Positions 26,776-35,751 of a stretch of 53,662 nt of DNA are shown here, piece after piece. Both the position numbers and the translations under genes were made by a program. The first letter of the stretch is position 1; every line of letters begins with the position of its first letter. The stretch is from contig CAYXVG010000050.1 in NCBI GenBank assembly GCA_964468205.1, positions 1 to 53,662 on the forward strand, given 5' to 3'. This stretch comes from CAWELS01 sp964468205 (GTDB lineage Bacteria > Acidobacteriota > Terriglobia > Bryobacterales > Bryobacteraceae). The notes beneath the pieces are model-generated. The model did not search any database, was not told the origin of the DNA, and saw nothing but the letters and a program-made list of their open reading frames with translations.

Positions 26776-28650
26776 ATGATCCCAACCGAGCGCCCGGGGG
26801 AACGTTTCCGTACGCGTCCCATCATGCGGGACGATACGCGTTTTGCAGCGGGGAAGATCGGCTTTTTTCAGTGGGTGATTGTTGCAACGTTTCTGTTTCT
26901 GCTGTCAGGTTTCTGGGACCTACAGGTGCGCCACCCCGAGCTTTACAGCGAACGCGCCGAGAGAAACCGGATCAAGGCGTTGCCGATATTGGCGCCGCGG
27001 GGCAGGATTCTCGACCGCGACGGCCGCGTTGTGGTCGACAACCACGCGTCTTTCAGCCTTATTCTATCCCGCGAGCAACTCCAGCCGGAACACCTGCGGG
27101 CTGTATCCGAGGGGCTGAACCTGGACTACCACGAGCTCACCGAGCGCATACGCCGCTTTGACCGTTCTCACCCGAAGTATGAGCCCATTATTATCAAAGA
27201 GGAACTTACGCCGGGCGAGTTGGCGTTCGTGGAAACGCACCGCGGAATGGACGGCTACCCTGAGATGGAACTGATCCCGGCCCACCGGCGTCTCTACCCG
27301 CGCAACGGCCTGGCTGCGCATGTGATCGGGTACACGGGTGAGGTCAGCGAGAGCGAGCTCAATGAGCTCGAGTTCGTGCAGTACCGGCAAGGCGACGTGA
27401 TTGGAAAAGCCGGCATTGAGCGCCAGTACAACAGTCTGTTGATGGGCAATGACGGCCAGCGCCGGGTGCTGGTGGACAGCCAGGGACGGGAGCAGGAGGT
27501 GATCGGAGTCCGGGAGGCCGAACCTGGAAGGGATATCAAGCTGACGATCGACCTGGATCTTCAGGTGGTCGCCGAGCTTGCCTTGACAGACCGTAGGGGC
27601 TCCGTGGTGGCGCTTGATCCGCGCACGGGAGACGTGCTGGCGATGGTTAGCCGGCCGGCCTACGATCCGAACAAGTTCGCGGGCCGCATCCGTTCGAAGG
27701 ACTGGAGCGCTCTGGTCGACGATCCGGAGAAACCGCTCCTTAACCGGTCCGTACAAGCGCAACTGGCGCCGGGATCGACCTTCAAGCCGGTCGTCGCCCT
27801 GGCGGGCTTGGAACTGGGCGTCATCGACGAGGACTTCCGTACCGATTGCCACGGTGGCGCGACGTTCTACGGCCACTACTTCCGATGTCACGAGGTTCAC
27901 GGAGTAGCAGATCTCTATCGTGCAATGGCGCGTTCCTGCGACGTGTTCTTCTATAACGTGGGGAACCGGGTTGGCATCGACAACATTGCCCGTTACGCGG
28001 AGATGGTGGGATTCGGCCGGCCGACGGGAATCGATCTGCCAGGCGAGGCATCAGGGCTGGTGCCCTCGACACGTTGGAAGCTGCGGACCTTTCGCCAGAA
28101 ATGGTACGCGGGAGAGACGATCTCGGTCGCGATCGGACAGGGTGCGCTCACGGTGACTCCGCTCCAGCTTGCGCACGCCATTGGCGGTTTGGCTCTCGGC
28201 GGCATCTGGCACCGTCCGCATCTTGTGAATCAGGCCGGCCGCCGCGAGGAACCGCGGGTGGCCAGCTTCAACGTAAATCACGCGGTAGAGATCGTCCGTG
28301 GCATGTGGGCGGTGGTAAATGACGGGGGAACGGGCATCCGCGCGCAGATTCCGGGAGTGAGCGTGTGCGGCAAGACGGGGACAGCGCAATTGGCGTCGAA
28401 TGCCCTGTTACGGAGCACCAAGCTCGGCGAAACCTTGAAGGACAATGCCTGGTTCGTCGGATTCGCACCGCAGGAAAATCCGGAGATTGTCGTGGCCGCA
28501 CTTTTTGAAGGAGGAGAGCACGGGAACCTAGCGGCGCCGATCGTCCGGGACGTCATCAAGGCGTACTTCGACAAGAAACGCCGGGATTCGGTGGATTCGC
28601 TCACAGCGACCGCGCGACTTCACTCGAGCGCAGCGGGGAACGTTGAATGA
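26776..28650 (+). CDS. mrdA: Penicillin-binding protein 2 (elongation transpeptidase)
   Basis: The DD-transpeptidase that crosslinks lateral-wall peptidoglycan with RodA. The 624-residue protein has a short cytoplasmic N-terminus, one membrane helix (FFQWVIVATFLFLLSGFWDL), the class B PBP dimerisation domain beginning RILDRDGRVVVDNHASF, and the transpeptidase domain. Active-site motifs are S334-TFK (APGSTFKP), SCD as the SxN-type motif in ARSCDVFF, and K533-TGTA. GGAGAGGCG lies ahead of ATG 26776. Its stop overlaps the rodA ATG as ATGA. Confidence 0.96.
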   Translation: MIPTERPGERFRTRPIMRDDTRFAAGKIGFFQWVIVATFLFLLSGFWDLQVRHPELYSERAERNRIKALPILAPRGRILDRDGRVVVDNHASFSLILSREQLQPEHLRAVSEGLNLDYHELTERIRRFDRSHPKYEPIIIKEELTPGELAFVETHRGMDGYPEMELIPAHRRLYPRNGLAAHVIGYTGEVSESELNELEFVQYRQGDVIGKAGIERQYNSLLMGNDGQRRVLVDSQGREQEVIGVREAEPGRDIKLTIDLDLQVVAELALTDRRGSVVALDPRTGDVLAMVSRPAYDPNKFAGRIRSKDWSALVDDPEKPLLNRSVQAQLAPGSTFKPVVALAGLELGVIDEDFRTDCHGGATFYGHYFRCHEVHGVADLYRAMARSCDVFFYNVGNRVGIDNIARYAEMVGFGRPTGIDLPGEASGLVPSTRWKLRTFRQKWYAGETISVAIGQGALTVTPLQLAHAIGGLALGGIWHRPHLVNQAGRREEPRVASFNVNHAVEIVRGMWAVVNDGGTGIRAQIPGVSVCGKTGTAQLASNALLRSTKLGETLKDNAWFVGFAPQENPEIVVAALFEGGEHGNLAAPIVRDVIKAYFDKKRRDSVDSLTATARLHSSAAGNVE

Positions 28651-29738
28651 TTGGCTATCGATCCATTCGCGATTTCGACTGGCACTTACTGAGCCTGACA
28701 CTGATCATTTGCGGCATTGGAATCCTGCAACTCTACAGCGCGACTCACGGCACAGCGTGGAGCGGGGTGTGGTGGAAGCAAATGATATGGGTCGCGACTG
28801 GCACGGTCATTCTGCTGGCGGCCGCAACGATCGACTATCACAACGTGCTGGACCGGAGTTACCTGTTCTACGGCCTCGCGCTCGTCGGCTTGGTGGCAGT
28901 CTTCGTCATCGGCAAAGAGGTTTCCGGAGGGCGGCGCTGGATCCCGCTGCCGGGAGGATTCCACATTCAAGTGTCGGAATTCGTTAAGCTGGTGATAATA
29001 TTAGTAGTAGCTCGCCGTCTGGCAGGATTGAGAAGCGAAAAGCTGGATGTCCGCAATCTGCTGGAGTTGAGCGCTCTGGTGTTGGCGCCGATGTTGCTGG
29101 TGATGAAACAGCCAGATTTGGGCACAGCACTGACGTTCGCTGCTATTCTAGGTGCGAGCATCTTTCTGGCAGGCTTGCCAACGCGGTACTGGTTGGTGCT
29201 GATTACGGCTGGAGTTTTGTTCCTGCCGATCGGTTGGAACGTGTTGAGAGACTACCAGAAAGCACGGCTGTTCACGTTCGTGAATCCCGACCGCGACCCG
29301 CAAGGAGCTGGTTACCAGGTGATCCAATCGAAGATCGCCGTAGGTTCTGGAGGATTGTGGGGCCAGGGGATAACCCGGGGCTCCCAAACTCAGCTCCGGT
29401 TCTTGCCGGTTCCGCACACGGATTTCATCTTTTCCGCATATGCGGAGGAGCACGGCTTTGTAGGTGTTGTAGTTGTTTTAGGTTTGTATTTTCTGATGCT
29501 TATGCAGATTGTTCAAAATGCGCAGCGCGCCCCGGATAGAGCGGGAATGTACATCTGCATGGGTATAGCGGCATTGTTGTTGTTTCAGCTGCTGGTGAAC
29601 GTAGGGATGGTGGTGGGCAGGATGCCGGCGACCGGTCTCCCGCTGCCACTGATGAGTTATGGCGGTTCCAGCACGCTGGTAGTATTTGCGATGCTTGGGC
29701 TGGTCATTAATGTCCGGCTCCAGCGATTTGTGAACTGA
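28647..29738 (+). CDS. rodA: Peptidoglycan glycosyltransferase RodA (SEDS family)
   Basis: The 363-residue polytopic SEDS polymerase that works with PBP2. Family motifs are visible: LYSATHGTAWSGVWWKQM near the N-terminus, GGRRWIPLPG, the catalytic-region Asp in VMKQPDLGTALTF, HTDFIFSAYAEEHGFVG in the large loop, and the terminal LPLPLMSYGGSS. ATG 28647 overlaps the mrdA stop. It ends the mre/mrd cluster; RNase E/G follows after a 325-bp structured gap. Confidence 0.96.
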   Translation: MIGYRSIRDFDWHLLSLTLIICGIGILQLYSATHGTAWSGVWWKQMIWVATGTVILLAAATIDYHNVLDRSYLFYGLALVGLVAVFVIGKEVSGGRRWIPLPGGFHIQVSEFVKLVIILVVARRLAGLRSEKLDVRNLLELSALVLAPMLLVMKQPDLGTALTFAAILGASIFLAGLPTRYWLVLITAGVLFLPIGWNVLRDYQKARLFTFVNPDRDPQGAGYQVIQSKIAVGSGGLWGQGITRGSQTQLRFLPVPHTDFIFSAYAEEHGFVGVVVVLGLYFLMLMQIVQNAQRAPDRAGMYICMGIAALLLFQLLVNVGMVVGRMPATGLPLPLMSYGGSSTLVVFAMLGLVINVRLQRFVN

Positions 29739-29893
29739 GGCGAAAGGAAGTAGCTTCGCCAGGATTTTCGGAACCGCGGAATCTGGTTTGCGCTGAAAAG
29801 ATTGGGAGGTTATCGCGATCAGGTATCGGACCCGGCCCGCTGTTGGGCGCCTGAGTGATACCCGTGCCTGTCTCGATGAGCCGCTGTTACATA

Positions 29894-30056
29894 GCCGGAT
29901 GTGGCGTTTGAGTGAATCTCCGCTGCGATTTCCGGCCATGACGGTTTTGATTTGACCAGCAGCCCGAACCGGGGGAGTGAACCCGGAGGGCAGATGCGCG
30001 CCAGCCCCGGCCCGAGTCCTTCCGTCGTCTTCTCACCATCGCCTTGGTGATCGGAG
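29894..30056 (+). promoter_or_regulatory. Structured 5' leader of RNase E/G (three hairpins)
   Basis: Three inverted repeats lie between rodA and the RNase gene. First, GCCGGA (29894-29899) pairs with TCCGGC (29931-29936), with an inner UGGCG/CGCUG wobble stem. Second, GCCC/GGGC (29962-29965 with 29988-29991) encloses CCGGG/CCCGG (29969-29973 with 29982-29986). Third, TCACCA/TGGTGA (30033-30038 with 30045-30050, six-base loop) abuts the CGGAG ribosome binding site at 30052-30056. In E. coli, hairpins in the rne leader let RNase E destabilise its own mRNA. A similar feedback role here is inference. Confidence 0.5.
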
Positions 30057-30063
30057 TTTCCTG

Positions 30064-32514
30064 ATGGCAAAAGATCTGATTATTGCCTCGAATCGCCACG
30101 AGACAAAAATGGCGATGCTGGAAGACGAACAACTCGTCGAGATGTATTTCCAGCGGGCGAATGAGTACTCCCTTGTCGGGAGCATTCACAAAGGCCGGGT
30201 TACACGTGTGTTGCCCGGAATGCAATCGGCGTTCGTCGATATTGGTCTGGATCGTGACGCGTTCCTCTATGTATCTGACTTCTTCGAAGACAGTGAAGAG
30301 TACGAAGAGTTGGACGCAGGCGAGAAAGGCGGACACGACCGTTCTAAGCCGCGAATGGGGGGCCGCGACCGCGGAGCCGACGGCGAGGAAGACAAGGGCG
30401 GCGCCGCGGAGTCCGGTGTGAAAGACCGCCGCGGGCGGCGCTCCCGGAGACGGCGGGGGAAGGGGCGGGGACTCCCGGAATCCAAGTACGCCTCGGGTCC
30501 CGCAGTGGAATCGCAGCGGCGCGAGAAACCGGAAATCCCCCCCCCGGTCCGCGAACAGGAGCAAGAACGGGACAAGCACCGGGAAAAACCCGTGGAGAGT
30601 TCGCCGGAGGAGATCCTGTTGCTGCCTGGCGAATCCTTAGCGAAGTACAACAAGGCGGACAAGATCACGGTTTCCGAGATGCCGGAGGAGGCCGGAGCGT
30701 CGGAAGAAGAGGGGGTTGTTGCAGCCGCCGGGTTGGCTGGTGACGATCCTGCCTCGATTAACGATTCCGCGGCGGAGGCAGAGGAAAGCCTCGACAGGGA
30801 CGCCGTGGAAGAGGCGCGTGTCAGAACAGCAGAAGAGGACGACTCCAGCGACGAAGAAGAGGACTCCCGAGAAGCCGCCGAGAATGACGACGAAGAAGAC
30901 GATTTCCCGGAGGGGGACGAAGAAACCGGTGATGATTATACAGCGGACGACCTCCGCGACGGCGAGGACGACGAACAGGACCTGGACGGGGAGGATGATG
31001 AGAACGAGGAGGATTCCCTGGCCGACGATGTCGAGGACGCCGGCGTCAGGGGAATGACCCCGGGCCACCTCGATGAGGAAGCCGGGGAGGAGGCCAATGA
31101 AGACGCGGCCAAGGACGAGGAGCGGAAGACGGGAGATCGCCCGGAGAAGGAGCCGAAGCGAACGGCAAAGGTCCGGGAGAAGGATTCCCGCTACATGCAC
31201 CGTTCCGGCCGCCGCGGGCGCGGGCGGGGACGTGGTGAAAGACCGGAATCGGAGCCGCAGGCCACCAACGGCGACGAGGGCAAGGAGAGCCCTCGCGGCG
31301 AGCGCGGCCCGCTGCCGTTAATCTCCGATTTGCTGACCGAGGGGCAAGAGATCCTGGTGCAGATAGCTAAGGAGCCACTTGGCCAGAAAGGCGCGCGTAT
31401 TACCTCGCACATCGCGCTGCCAGGCCGCTATGTGGTCTACATGCCCACACTCGAACACCTCGGAGTATCCCGGAAGATTGGAAGCGACGAGGAAAGGCAC
31501 CGGCTCCGCCGGATTCTTCAGAATAACCGTGAGGGAATATCGGGCGGTTTCATCATGCGAACCGCCGGGGAGGGCAAGAGCGAAAAGGACATTGCGGCGG
31601 ACATGCGGTTCCTCTCCAAACTCTGGACGGACATACGCCAAACGGCGGAGAGGAGGAGGGCCCCGGTGTTGTTGCATCATGATCTTCAGGTTGTCGAACG
31701 TGTTCTCAGGGACCAGGTCTCCGAGGATTTTTCCACCGTATGGGTGGACACGGAAGAGACCTACGAGGAGGTGCTGCGGTTCCTTCAACGCTTCCAGCCC
31801 GCGCTGGTGAACCGGGTGAAGATGTACACGCGGTCGGCGCCGATTTTCGATGCATTCAACATTACGCAGGAACTTGAGAAAGCGCTACGGCCGAAGGTCT
31901 GGCTGAAATCCGGGGGGTACATCGTAATCAACCAGACCGAGGCGTTGGTTGCCATCGATATTAACACCGGCAAGTACGTCGGAAAATCTAACCGCCTGGA
32001 AGATACCATTGTCCGCACGAACATCGAAGCCGTGAAAGAGATCGTTCGCCAGATGCGGCTGCGGGATCTCGGCGGGATCATCGTGGTCGATTTCATAGAC
32101 ATGGACGAGCGAAAAAACCGCCAAAAAGTGATGCAGGCGCTCGAGGAGGCGATGCGCAAAGACCGAGCCCCCTACAAGATTCTCCAGTTCAACGATTTCG
32201 GCCTCGTGGCGATTACCCGGAAGCGCGTGAAGCAGAGTCTGGAGCGCACCCTCTGCATGCCTTGTCCCTATTGCGAGGGAGCGGCGTATGTCAAGAGCGT
32301 GGATACGATCATCGGCGAGATACTCATCGAGGCTCACAAGATGGCTGAGGCGCTCACCGGGGAGGACGTAATACTGCGCGTCCATCCGGATGTCGCGAAG
32401 GTGCTCAAGAACTCGTCCAACGAGTATTTGCAGGAGATCGAGGAAACCGTGGGGCGGCCGGTGCTGGTGACAGCCGACCCAGTGCTGCATCACGAGAAGT
32501 TCGACCTAGCGTAG
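30064..32514 (+). CDS. rng: Ribonuclease E/G with large charged insertion in the S1 domain
   Basis: Endoribonuclease for mRNA decay and rRNA maturation. ATG 30064 (CGGAG 7 nt upstream) gives 816 residues starting MAKDLIIASNRHETKMAMLE. The S1 domain starts VGSIHKGRVTRVLPGMQSAF, stops near residue 78 and resumes near 418 with LLTEGQEILVQIAKEPLGQK. About 340 inserted residues are low-complexity: a basic RRGRRSRRRRGKGRG patch, a long Asp/Glu tract (~205-360), then RRGRGRGRG. The catalytic core is complete: the two metal aspartates are Asp632 in VAIDINTGKY and Asp676 in VVDFIDM, and the zinc-link CMPCPYC follows. The E. coli-type C-terminal scaffold is absent, so the insertion may take over its RNA- or protein-binding role. 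RNase E and RNase G cannot be separated by sequence alone here. Confidence 0.93.
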   Translation: MAKDLIIASNRHETKMAMLEDEQLVEMYFQRANEYSLVGSIHKGRVTRVLPGMQSAFVDIGLDRDAFLYVSDFFEDSEEYEELDAGEKGGHDRSKPRMGGRDRGADGEEDKGGAAESGVKDRRGRRSRRRRGKGRGLPESKYASGPAVESQRREKPEIPPPVREQEQERDKHREKPVESSPEEILLLPGESLAKYNKADKITVSEMPEEAGASEEEGVVAAAGLAGDDPASINDSAAEAEESLDRDAVEEARVRTAEEDDSSDEEEDSREAAENDDEEDDFPEGDEETGDDYTADDLRDGEDDEQDLDGEDDENEEDSLADDVEDAGVRGMTPGHLDEEAGEEANEDAAKDEERKTGDRPEKEPKRTAKVREKDSRYMHRSGRRGRGRGRGERPESEPQATNGDEGKESPRGERGPLPLISDLLTEGQEILVQIAKEPLGQKGARITSHIALPGRYVVYMPTLEHLGVSRKIGSDEERHRLRRILQNNREGISGGFIMRTAGEGKSEKDIAADMRFLSKLWTDIRQTAERRRAPVLLHHDLQVVERVLRDQVSEDFSTVWVDTEETYEEVLRFLQRFQPALVNRVKMYTRSAPIFDAFNITQELEKALRPKVWLKSGGYIVINQTEALVAIDINTGKYVGKSNRLEDTIVRTNIEAVKEIVRQMRLRDLGGIIVVDFIDMDERKNRQKVMQALEEAMRKDRAPYKILQFNDFGLVAITRKRVKQSLERTLCMPCPYCEGAAYVKSVDTIIGEILIEAHKMAEALTGEDVILRVHPDVAKVLKNSSNEYLQEIEETVGRPVLVTADPVLHHEKFDLA

Positions 32515-32575
32515 CTCCCTCAAGAGGAAACAACTGCTGACCATCGGTTTTGCACAACCAGGTTTGGGAGCAGGT

Positions 32576-32632
32576 AAAAAGAAAAATGGGGCGGAGAGTG
32601 CGAGCCGCAACCTTGCTTCAGCACGCTCCGCC
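32576..32632 (-). terminator. Candidate rho-independent terminator, minus strand
   Basis: The arms GGCGGAGAGTGC (32590-32601) and GCACGCTCCGCC (32621-32632) pair over 12 positions with one mismatch around a 19-nt loop. On the minus strand the stem is followed by CCCATTTTTCTTTTT. No minus-strand gene lies just upstream, so it may end an unannotated transcript. The T-run is interrupted and the loop is long, hence the moderate confidence. Confidence 0.4.
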
Positions 32633-32826
32633 GTCCGGCTTATGCCGGTTCTCCTCCGTGACCTTACTTCGCCAAATGGGATCGAGGCGCCACTGCCGCC
32701 GATCCAGGCTTTGTCATAGGTCAGTGCAAACCGTCTGCCAAATCTCGCCTGCCGCGAATTGAACAGCTTGCGCCCGCGCGTCCGTTCCTGGCGGTGACAA
32801 GCCGGCCCAAGAAGAGACATTTTGGA

Positions 32827-32843
32827 CGGGACAAACTGTCCCG
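32827..32843. promoter_or_regulatory. 7-bp perfect palindrome, candidate operator
   Basis: CGGGACA-AAC-TGTCCCG is a perfect inverted repeat with a 3-bp spacer. It is centred ~35 bp upstream of the -10-like TACAAT of the next gene, so it overlaps or abuts the -35 region. Such dyads often bind a dimeric repressor. It could instead be a short RNA hairpin or a chromosomal repetitive palindrome. Confidence 0.35.
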
Positions 32844-32869
32844 CACCCCCCGCCGATGCACCACGGCGA

Positions 32870-32875
32870 TACAAT
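32870..32875 (+). promoter_or_regulatory. -10-like hexamer 8 bp before a GTG start (leaderless candidate)
   Basis: TACAAT lies 8 bp before GTG 32884 with no ribosome binding site between them. On the opposite strand the overlapping TATTGT is also -10-like, so a bidirectional promoter is possible. Confidence 0.5.
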
Positions 32876-32883
32876 AGCTTGCG

Positions 32884-34010
32884 GTGAATCGAAACGGACG
32901 GATTCCAAGACGACAACTGCTTCACGGGGCCGCCATCGCTCCGTTGGGCATTACGATGGCCGCCGGAGCGAATTCGCCGGTTACGGTGGGCGTGATCGGC
33001 GTGGGCGGGCGCGGCCGCCTCGACGCAAAGCTTCTCCAAGAGGCCACGGATGCGCGCGTGACGGCGGTGTGCGACCTTGAACCCTCCCGCATGGACCGGG
33101 TACGGACCGAGATCCCCCTGGCAGATGCCAAGTTTTTCGAGGATTACCGCGAGTTGCTCACCAGCGACGTTGACGCCGTGATCATCGCGACACCCGTATT
33201 TCTGCATCCAGAGCATATGGAGGCGGCGCTGAAAGCCGGCAAACACGTTTACATCGAGAAGCCGGCGGCGGTGGATGTGGAAGGGTGCAGGCGGGTAATG
33301 CGGGCGGCTGACGCAGCCGACCGTCGTTTAAATCTATCGTTCGGGTTCCAGCAGCGGTACGGCCCGGGTTATCGCCGGGCCAAGACGCTGCTCGATTCGG
33401 GCGGCGCGGGGGAGTTGCGCCTGGCCCATTCGTACTGGGTTAAAGGCGCCATCACGGGGAAGGAGCGGCAGGTTCCGAAACCGCAGACGCTCGCCGAGCG
33501 AAGCCGGAACTGGAAGGCGTGGCGTGAGACGTTCGGCGACTACATTGTGGAAACGTACTGCCATGGCATCGACGTCCTGAACTGGTACCTTGGAGGACAT
33601 CCCAATAGCGCGATCGGTTCCGGCGGCAGAACCGTGCTGCGGCGGGGAGACATGCTGGACCACGTGGATGTTACGTTCCACTACCCCGGCGGGGTGAACG
33701 GAATGCTGACCGGAACACAGCTTGCCCCCCAGTTCTACCGAGACGTGCGGGAAGTGTTCCTCTGTTCGGAGGGCGTCATCGAAACTGCGCGGCATTACTG
33801 GACCCATCATCAAGGAAAGGGCGATGCGGTCACCGAGAACGAGCCGCGCGATATTACGGCTGACGCGCTCGCGGAGTTCATCCAGCGGATCAGGACCGGC
33901 AACCCGGAGAACACGGGCGTGCGCTCCGCCGAGAGCACCTTAACGGCCATCATGGGAAGAATGGCGATCGATCAGAAGCGCGAGGTGACGTGGGAGGAGG
34001 TAATGCGATC

Positions 34011-34014
<4 letters not shown>
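32884..34014 (+). CDS. Tat-exported Gfo/Idh/MocA family oxidoreductase
   Basis: A 376-residue family member with a twin-arginine-like signal (RIPRRQLLHGAAIAPLGITM). The nucleotide-binding motif is GVIGVGGRGR, and the catalytic lysine motif is YIEKPAAVDVEGCRR. A conserved histidine pair follows in ETYCHGIDVLNWYLGGHP. GTG 32884 is the start because the signal peptide begins there; no ribosome binding site is seen, but a -10-like hexamer is 8 bp upstream. The stop overlaps the GTG of the cupin gene (GTGA), so the two are translationally coupled and probably act on the same sugar. This gene is not a close copy of the other Gfo/Idh gene in the window, judging by length and motifs. Confidence 0.9.
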
Positions 34015-34381
<367 letters not shown>

Positions 34382-34391
<10 letters not shown>

Positions 34392-35320
34392 AACTCGAAG
34401 ATATCGCCGTCCTCGACGACGTGGTTCCGGTCGACCATCAAGCCGGAGTGTTCTCCGTCAAGGTGAAAGATGCGCGCGAATTTCATGTTATCAGCGAAAT
34501 CGCGATGCACGGAGCGCGCCGCGTCAACAACGGTCGCGCCGCGGCGCAGTACGTAGGGCTTCGAAAGGTCGGCGGGCTTTCCAGGCGGCTTCGAGAAGAA
34601 CCTCACGAGATCGAGGTCGAGGAAGATCTGGCGCGTGAGGGCATTTAGATTCGCGCCGGTCGCGGCGGATACCGGCAAATAACGGAAGCGCTGGCCGTAG
34701 AGATCGCGCAGCGCGGCGAAGTTGCCGCCGGCGCCGGGCAGATCGGCCTTATTGCCGGCCATGAGTACCGGGGCCGATAGCCGGTGACGCTGGTAGAACG
34801 CGAGGATGAACTCTAATTCCTCTAGCACAGCCGGGTCGCTCGGATCCACGACAAGAATACTGAAGTCGGTGGCCCGAATCACTTGTGGAATCCAGGTTTC
34901 CGTGAATTCTTCCGACAAGGGCGGAACGTCAAGAAGCTGGATTTGGACATTCTCATACTCCAGCATTCCCGGGACTGGCGCCCTTGTCGTGTAAGGATAA
35001 TCGGCCACTTCTGGATGAGCGCGCGTGAGGGCGGCCAAAATGCTGGACTTGCCCGAGTTGGGAGGGCCTGTCAAAACAACCTGCCCGGCGCCCTCGCGCT
35101 TCACCAACCAATAGGGGGTCTGCTTCGGCCCCTTCTTCTGGGCCTCTTTCCGCATACGAGAGAGGCGGCGCTTGATGTCGGCCTGCAGCTTCTCGGTACC
35201 TTTGTGCTTGGGGATGGTGGAGAGCATGCGTTCCAATGCGGCGAGTTTCTCGTCATGATTCTGCGCCGCCTTGTAGTCACGCTCGGCCGAGAGGTACTCG
35301 GGGCTCAGGTTCGCCGACAT
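34382..35320 (-). CDS. DRG/Obg-like GTPase with TGS domain
   Basis: A 312-residue GTPase resembling archaeal/eukaryotic DRG proteins. The helical N-terminus (HKGTEKLQADIKRRLSRMRK) is typical. G-motifs follow: G1 GPPNSGKS (85-92), G2 region YPYTTRAPVPGMLEYE, G3 DVPP in LLDVPPLSE, and G4 NKAD. A C-terminal TGS domain (~240-312) ends VVEDGDIFEFHI. DRG proteins act in translation or ribosome-associated stress. The G3 reads DVPP rather than the usual DxPG, a small deviation. ATG 35320 (MSANLSPEY) is preferred over the upstream in-frame ATG at 35350; TATAGT 15 bp upstream would give a very short leader. Confidence 0.9.
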
Positions 35321-35401
35321 CGGATCACTGGCAGCACTATAACATCCCATTCGTTGGTTGTCACGGGTCTGTCATGCAAGCTCCAGGATCCGGGAGACGA
35401 T

Positions 35402-35569
35402 TCATTCCTCTGAAGCCGTGACGGCAGCCGCCAGTAGGTCGTATCGCCCGGGAGCGAAGGTCGAAAGGGAGTTCGCGGGGGGCCGGGGCTCGGCTTCGCC
35501 GCGGTTGGCCGGCCGCTCTTCGATCAGGAACCGGCTTGTTTTCAGCATTTCCGCCAGCGATTCCAGCAC
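35402..35569 (-). CDS. Small hypothetical protein (55 aa) with its own RBS
   Basis: A short frame not covered by any larger gene. GTG 35569 is preceded by GGGAG with 7-nt spacing. The product begins VLESLAEMLKTSRFLIEERP (amphipathic helix) and ends GRYDLLAAAVTASEE. Leu/Ala helices and acidic ends look coding rather than random, but I know no family. It is on the same strand as the GTPase, 81 bp upstream of it, and may belong to its transcript. A regulatory or antitoxin-like role would be a guess. Confidence 0.5.
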   Translation of the reverse strand: MLESLAEMLKTSRFLIEERPANRGEAEPRPPANSLSTFAPGRYDLLAAAVTASEE

Positions 35570-35751
35570 TGTCCAACTCCCTAATTAGATTCGTCCGAAG
35601 TTCCTTTCGGGTTTCGGCTCTCATACGGACATGCGCAAAGAGTCGGCGATTCCCGACAAGCAGGAGCAAGATATTCGCTGGAGTAGCTTCAGGCCGATTT
35701 GTCTCGCGAGGAACCGGGGGCCTTGGGACCGCATTCTTGGTCGGCCAGCCG

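Larger units (their letters stand above)
32515..32883. other. Intergenic region with several inverted repeats, possible ncRNA
   Basis: No protein gene is supported in these 369 bases; a long minus-strand open frame through here has no start site or recognisable content. The region holds a 12-bp stem-loop followed by a T-rich run on the minus strand, a small hairpin CCGGC-TTAT-GCCGG (32635-32648), a 7-bp palindrome and a -10 hexamer for the next gene. The minus strand could encode an RNA of roughly 285 nt ending at the T-rich run. Nothing matches an RNA family I know. Confidence 0.4.

Noticed and set aside
29962..29991. Possible cobalamin-riboswitch-like text in the RNase E/G leader
   Set aside because: The conserved B12 box and the rest of the consensus are absent, and the downstream gene is not B12-related. 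A plain hairpin explains the sequence.
32506..33246. A 246-codon minus-strand frame covering the intergenic region and the start of the Gfo/Idh gene
   Set aside because: There is no ribosome binding site or recognisable domain, and it crosses a well-supported gene on the other strand.
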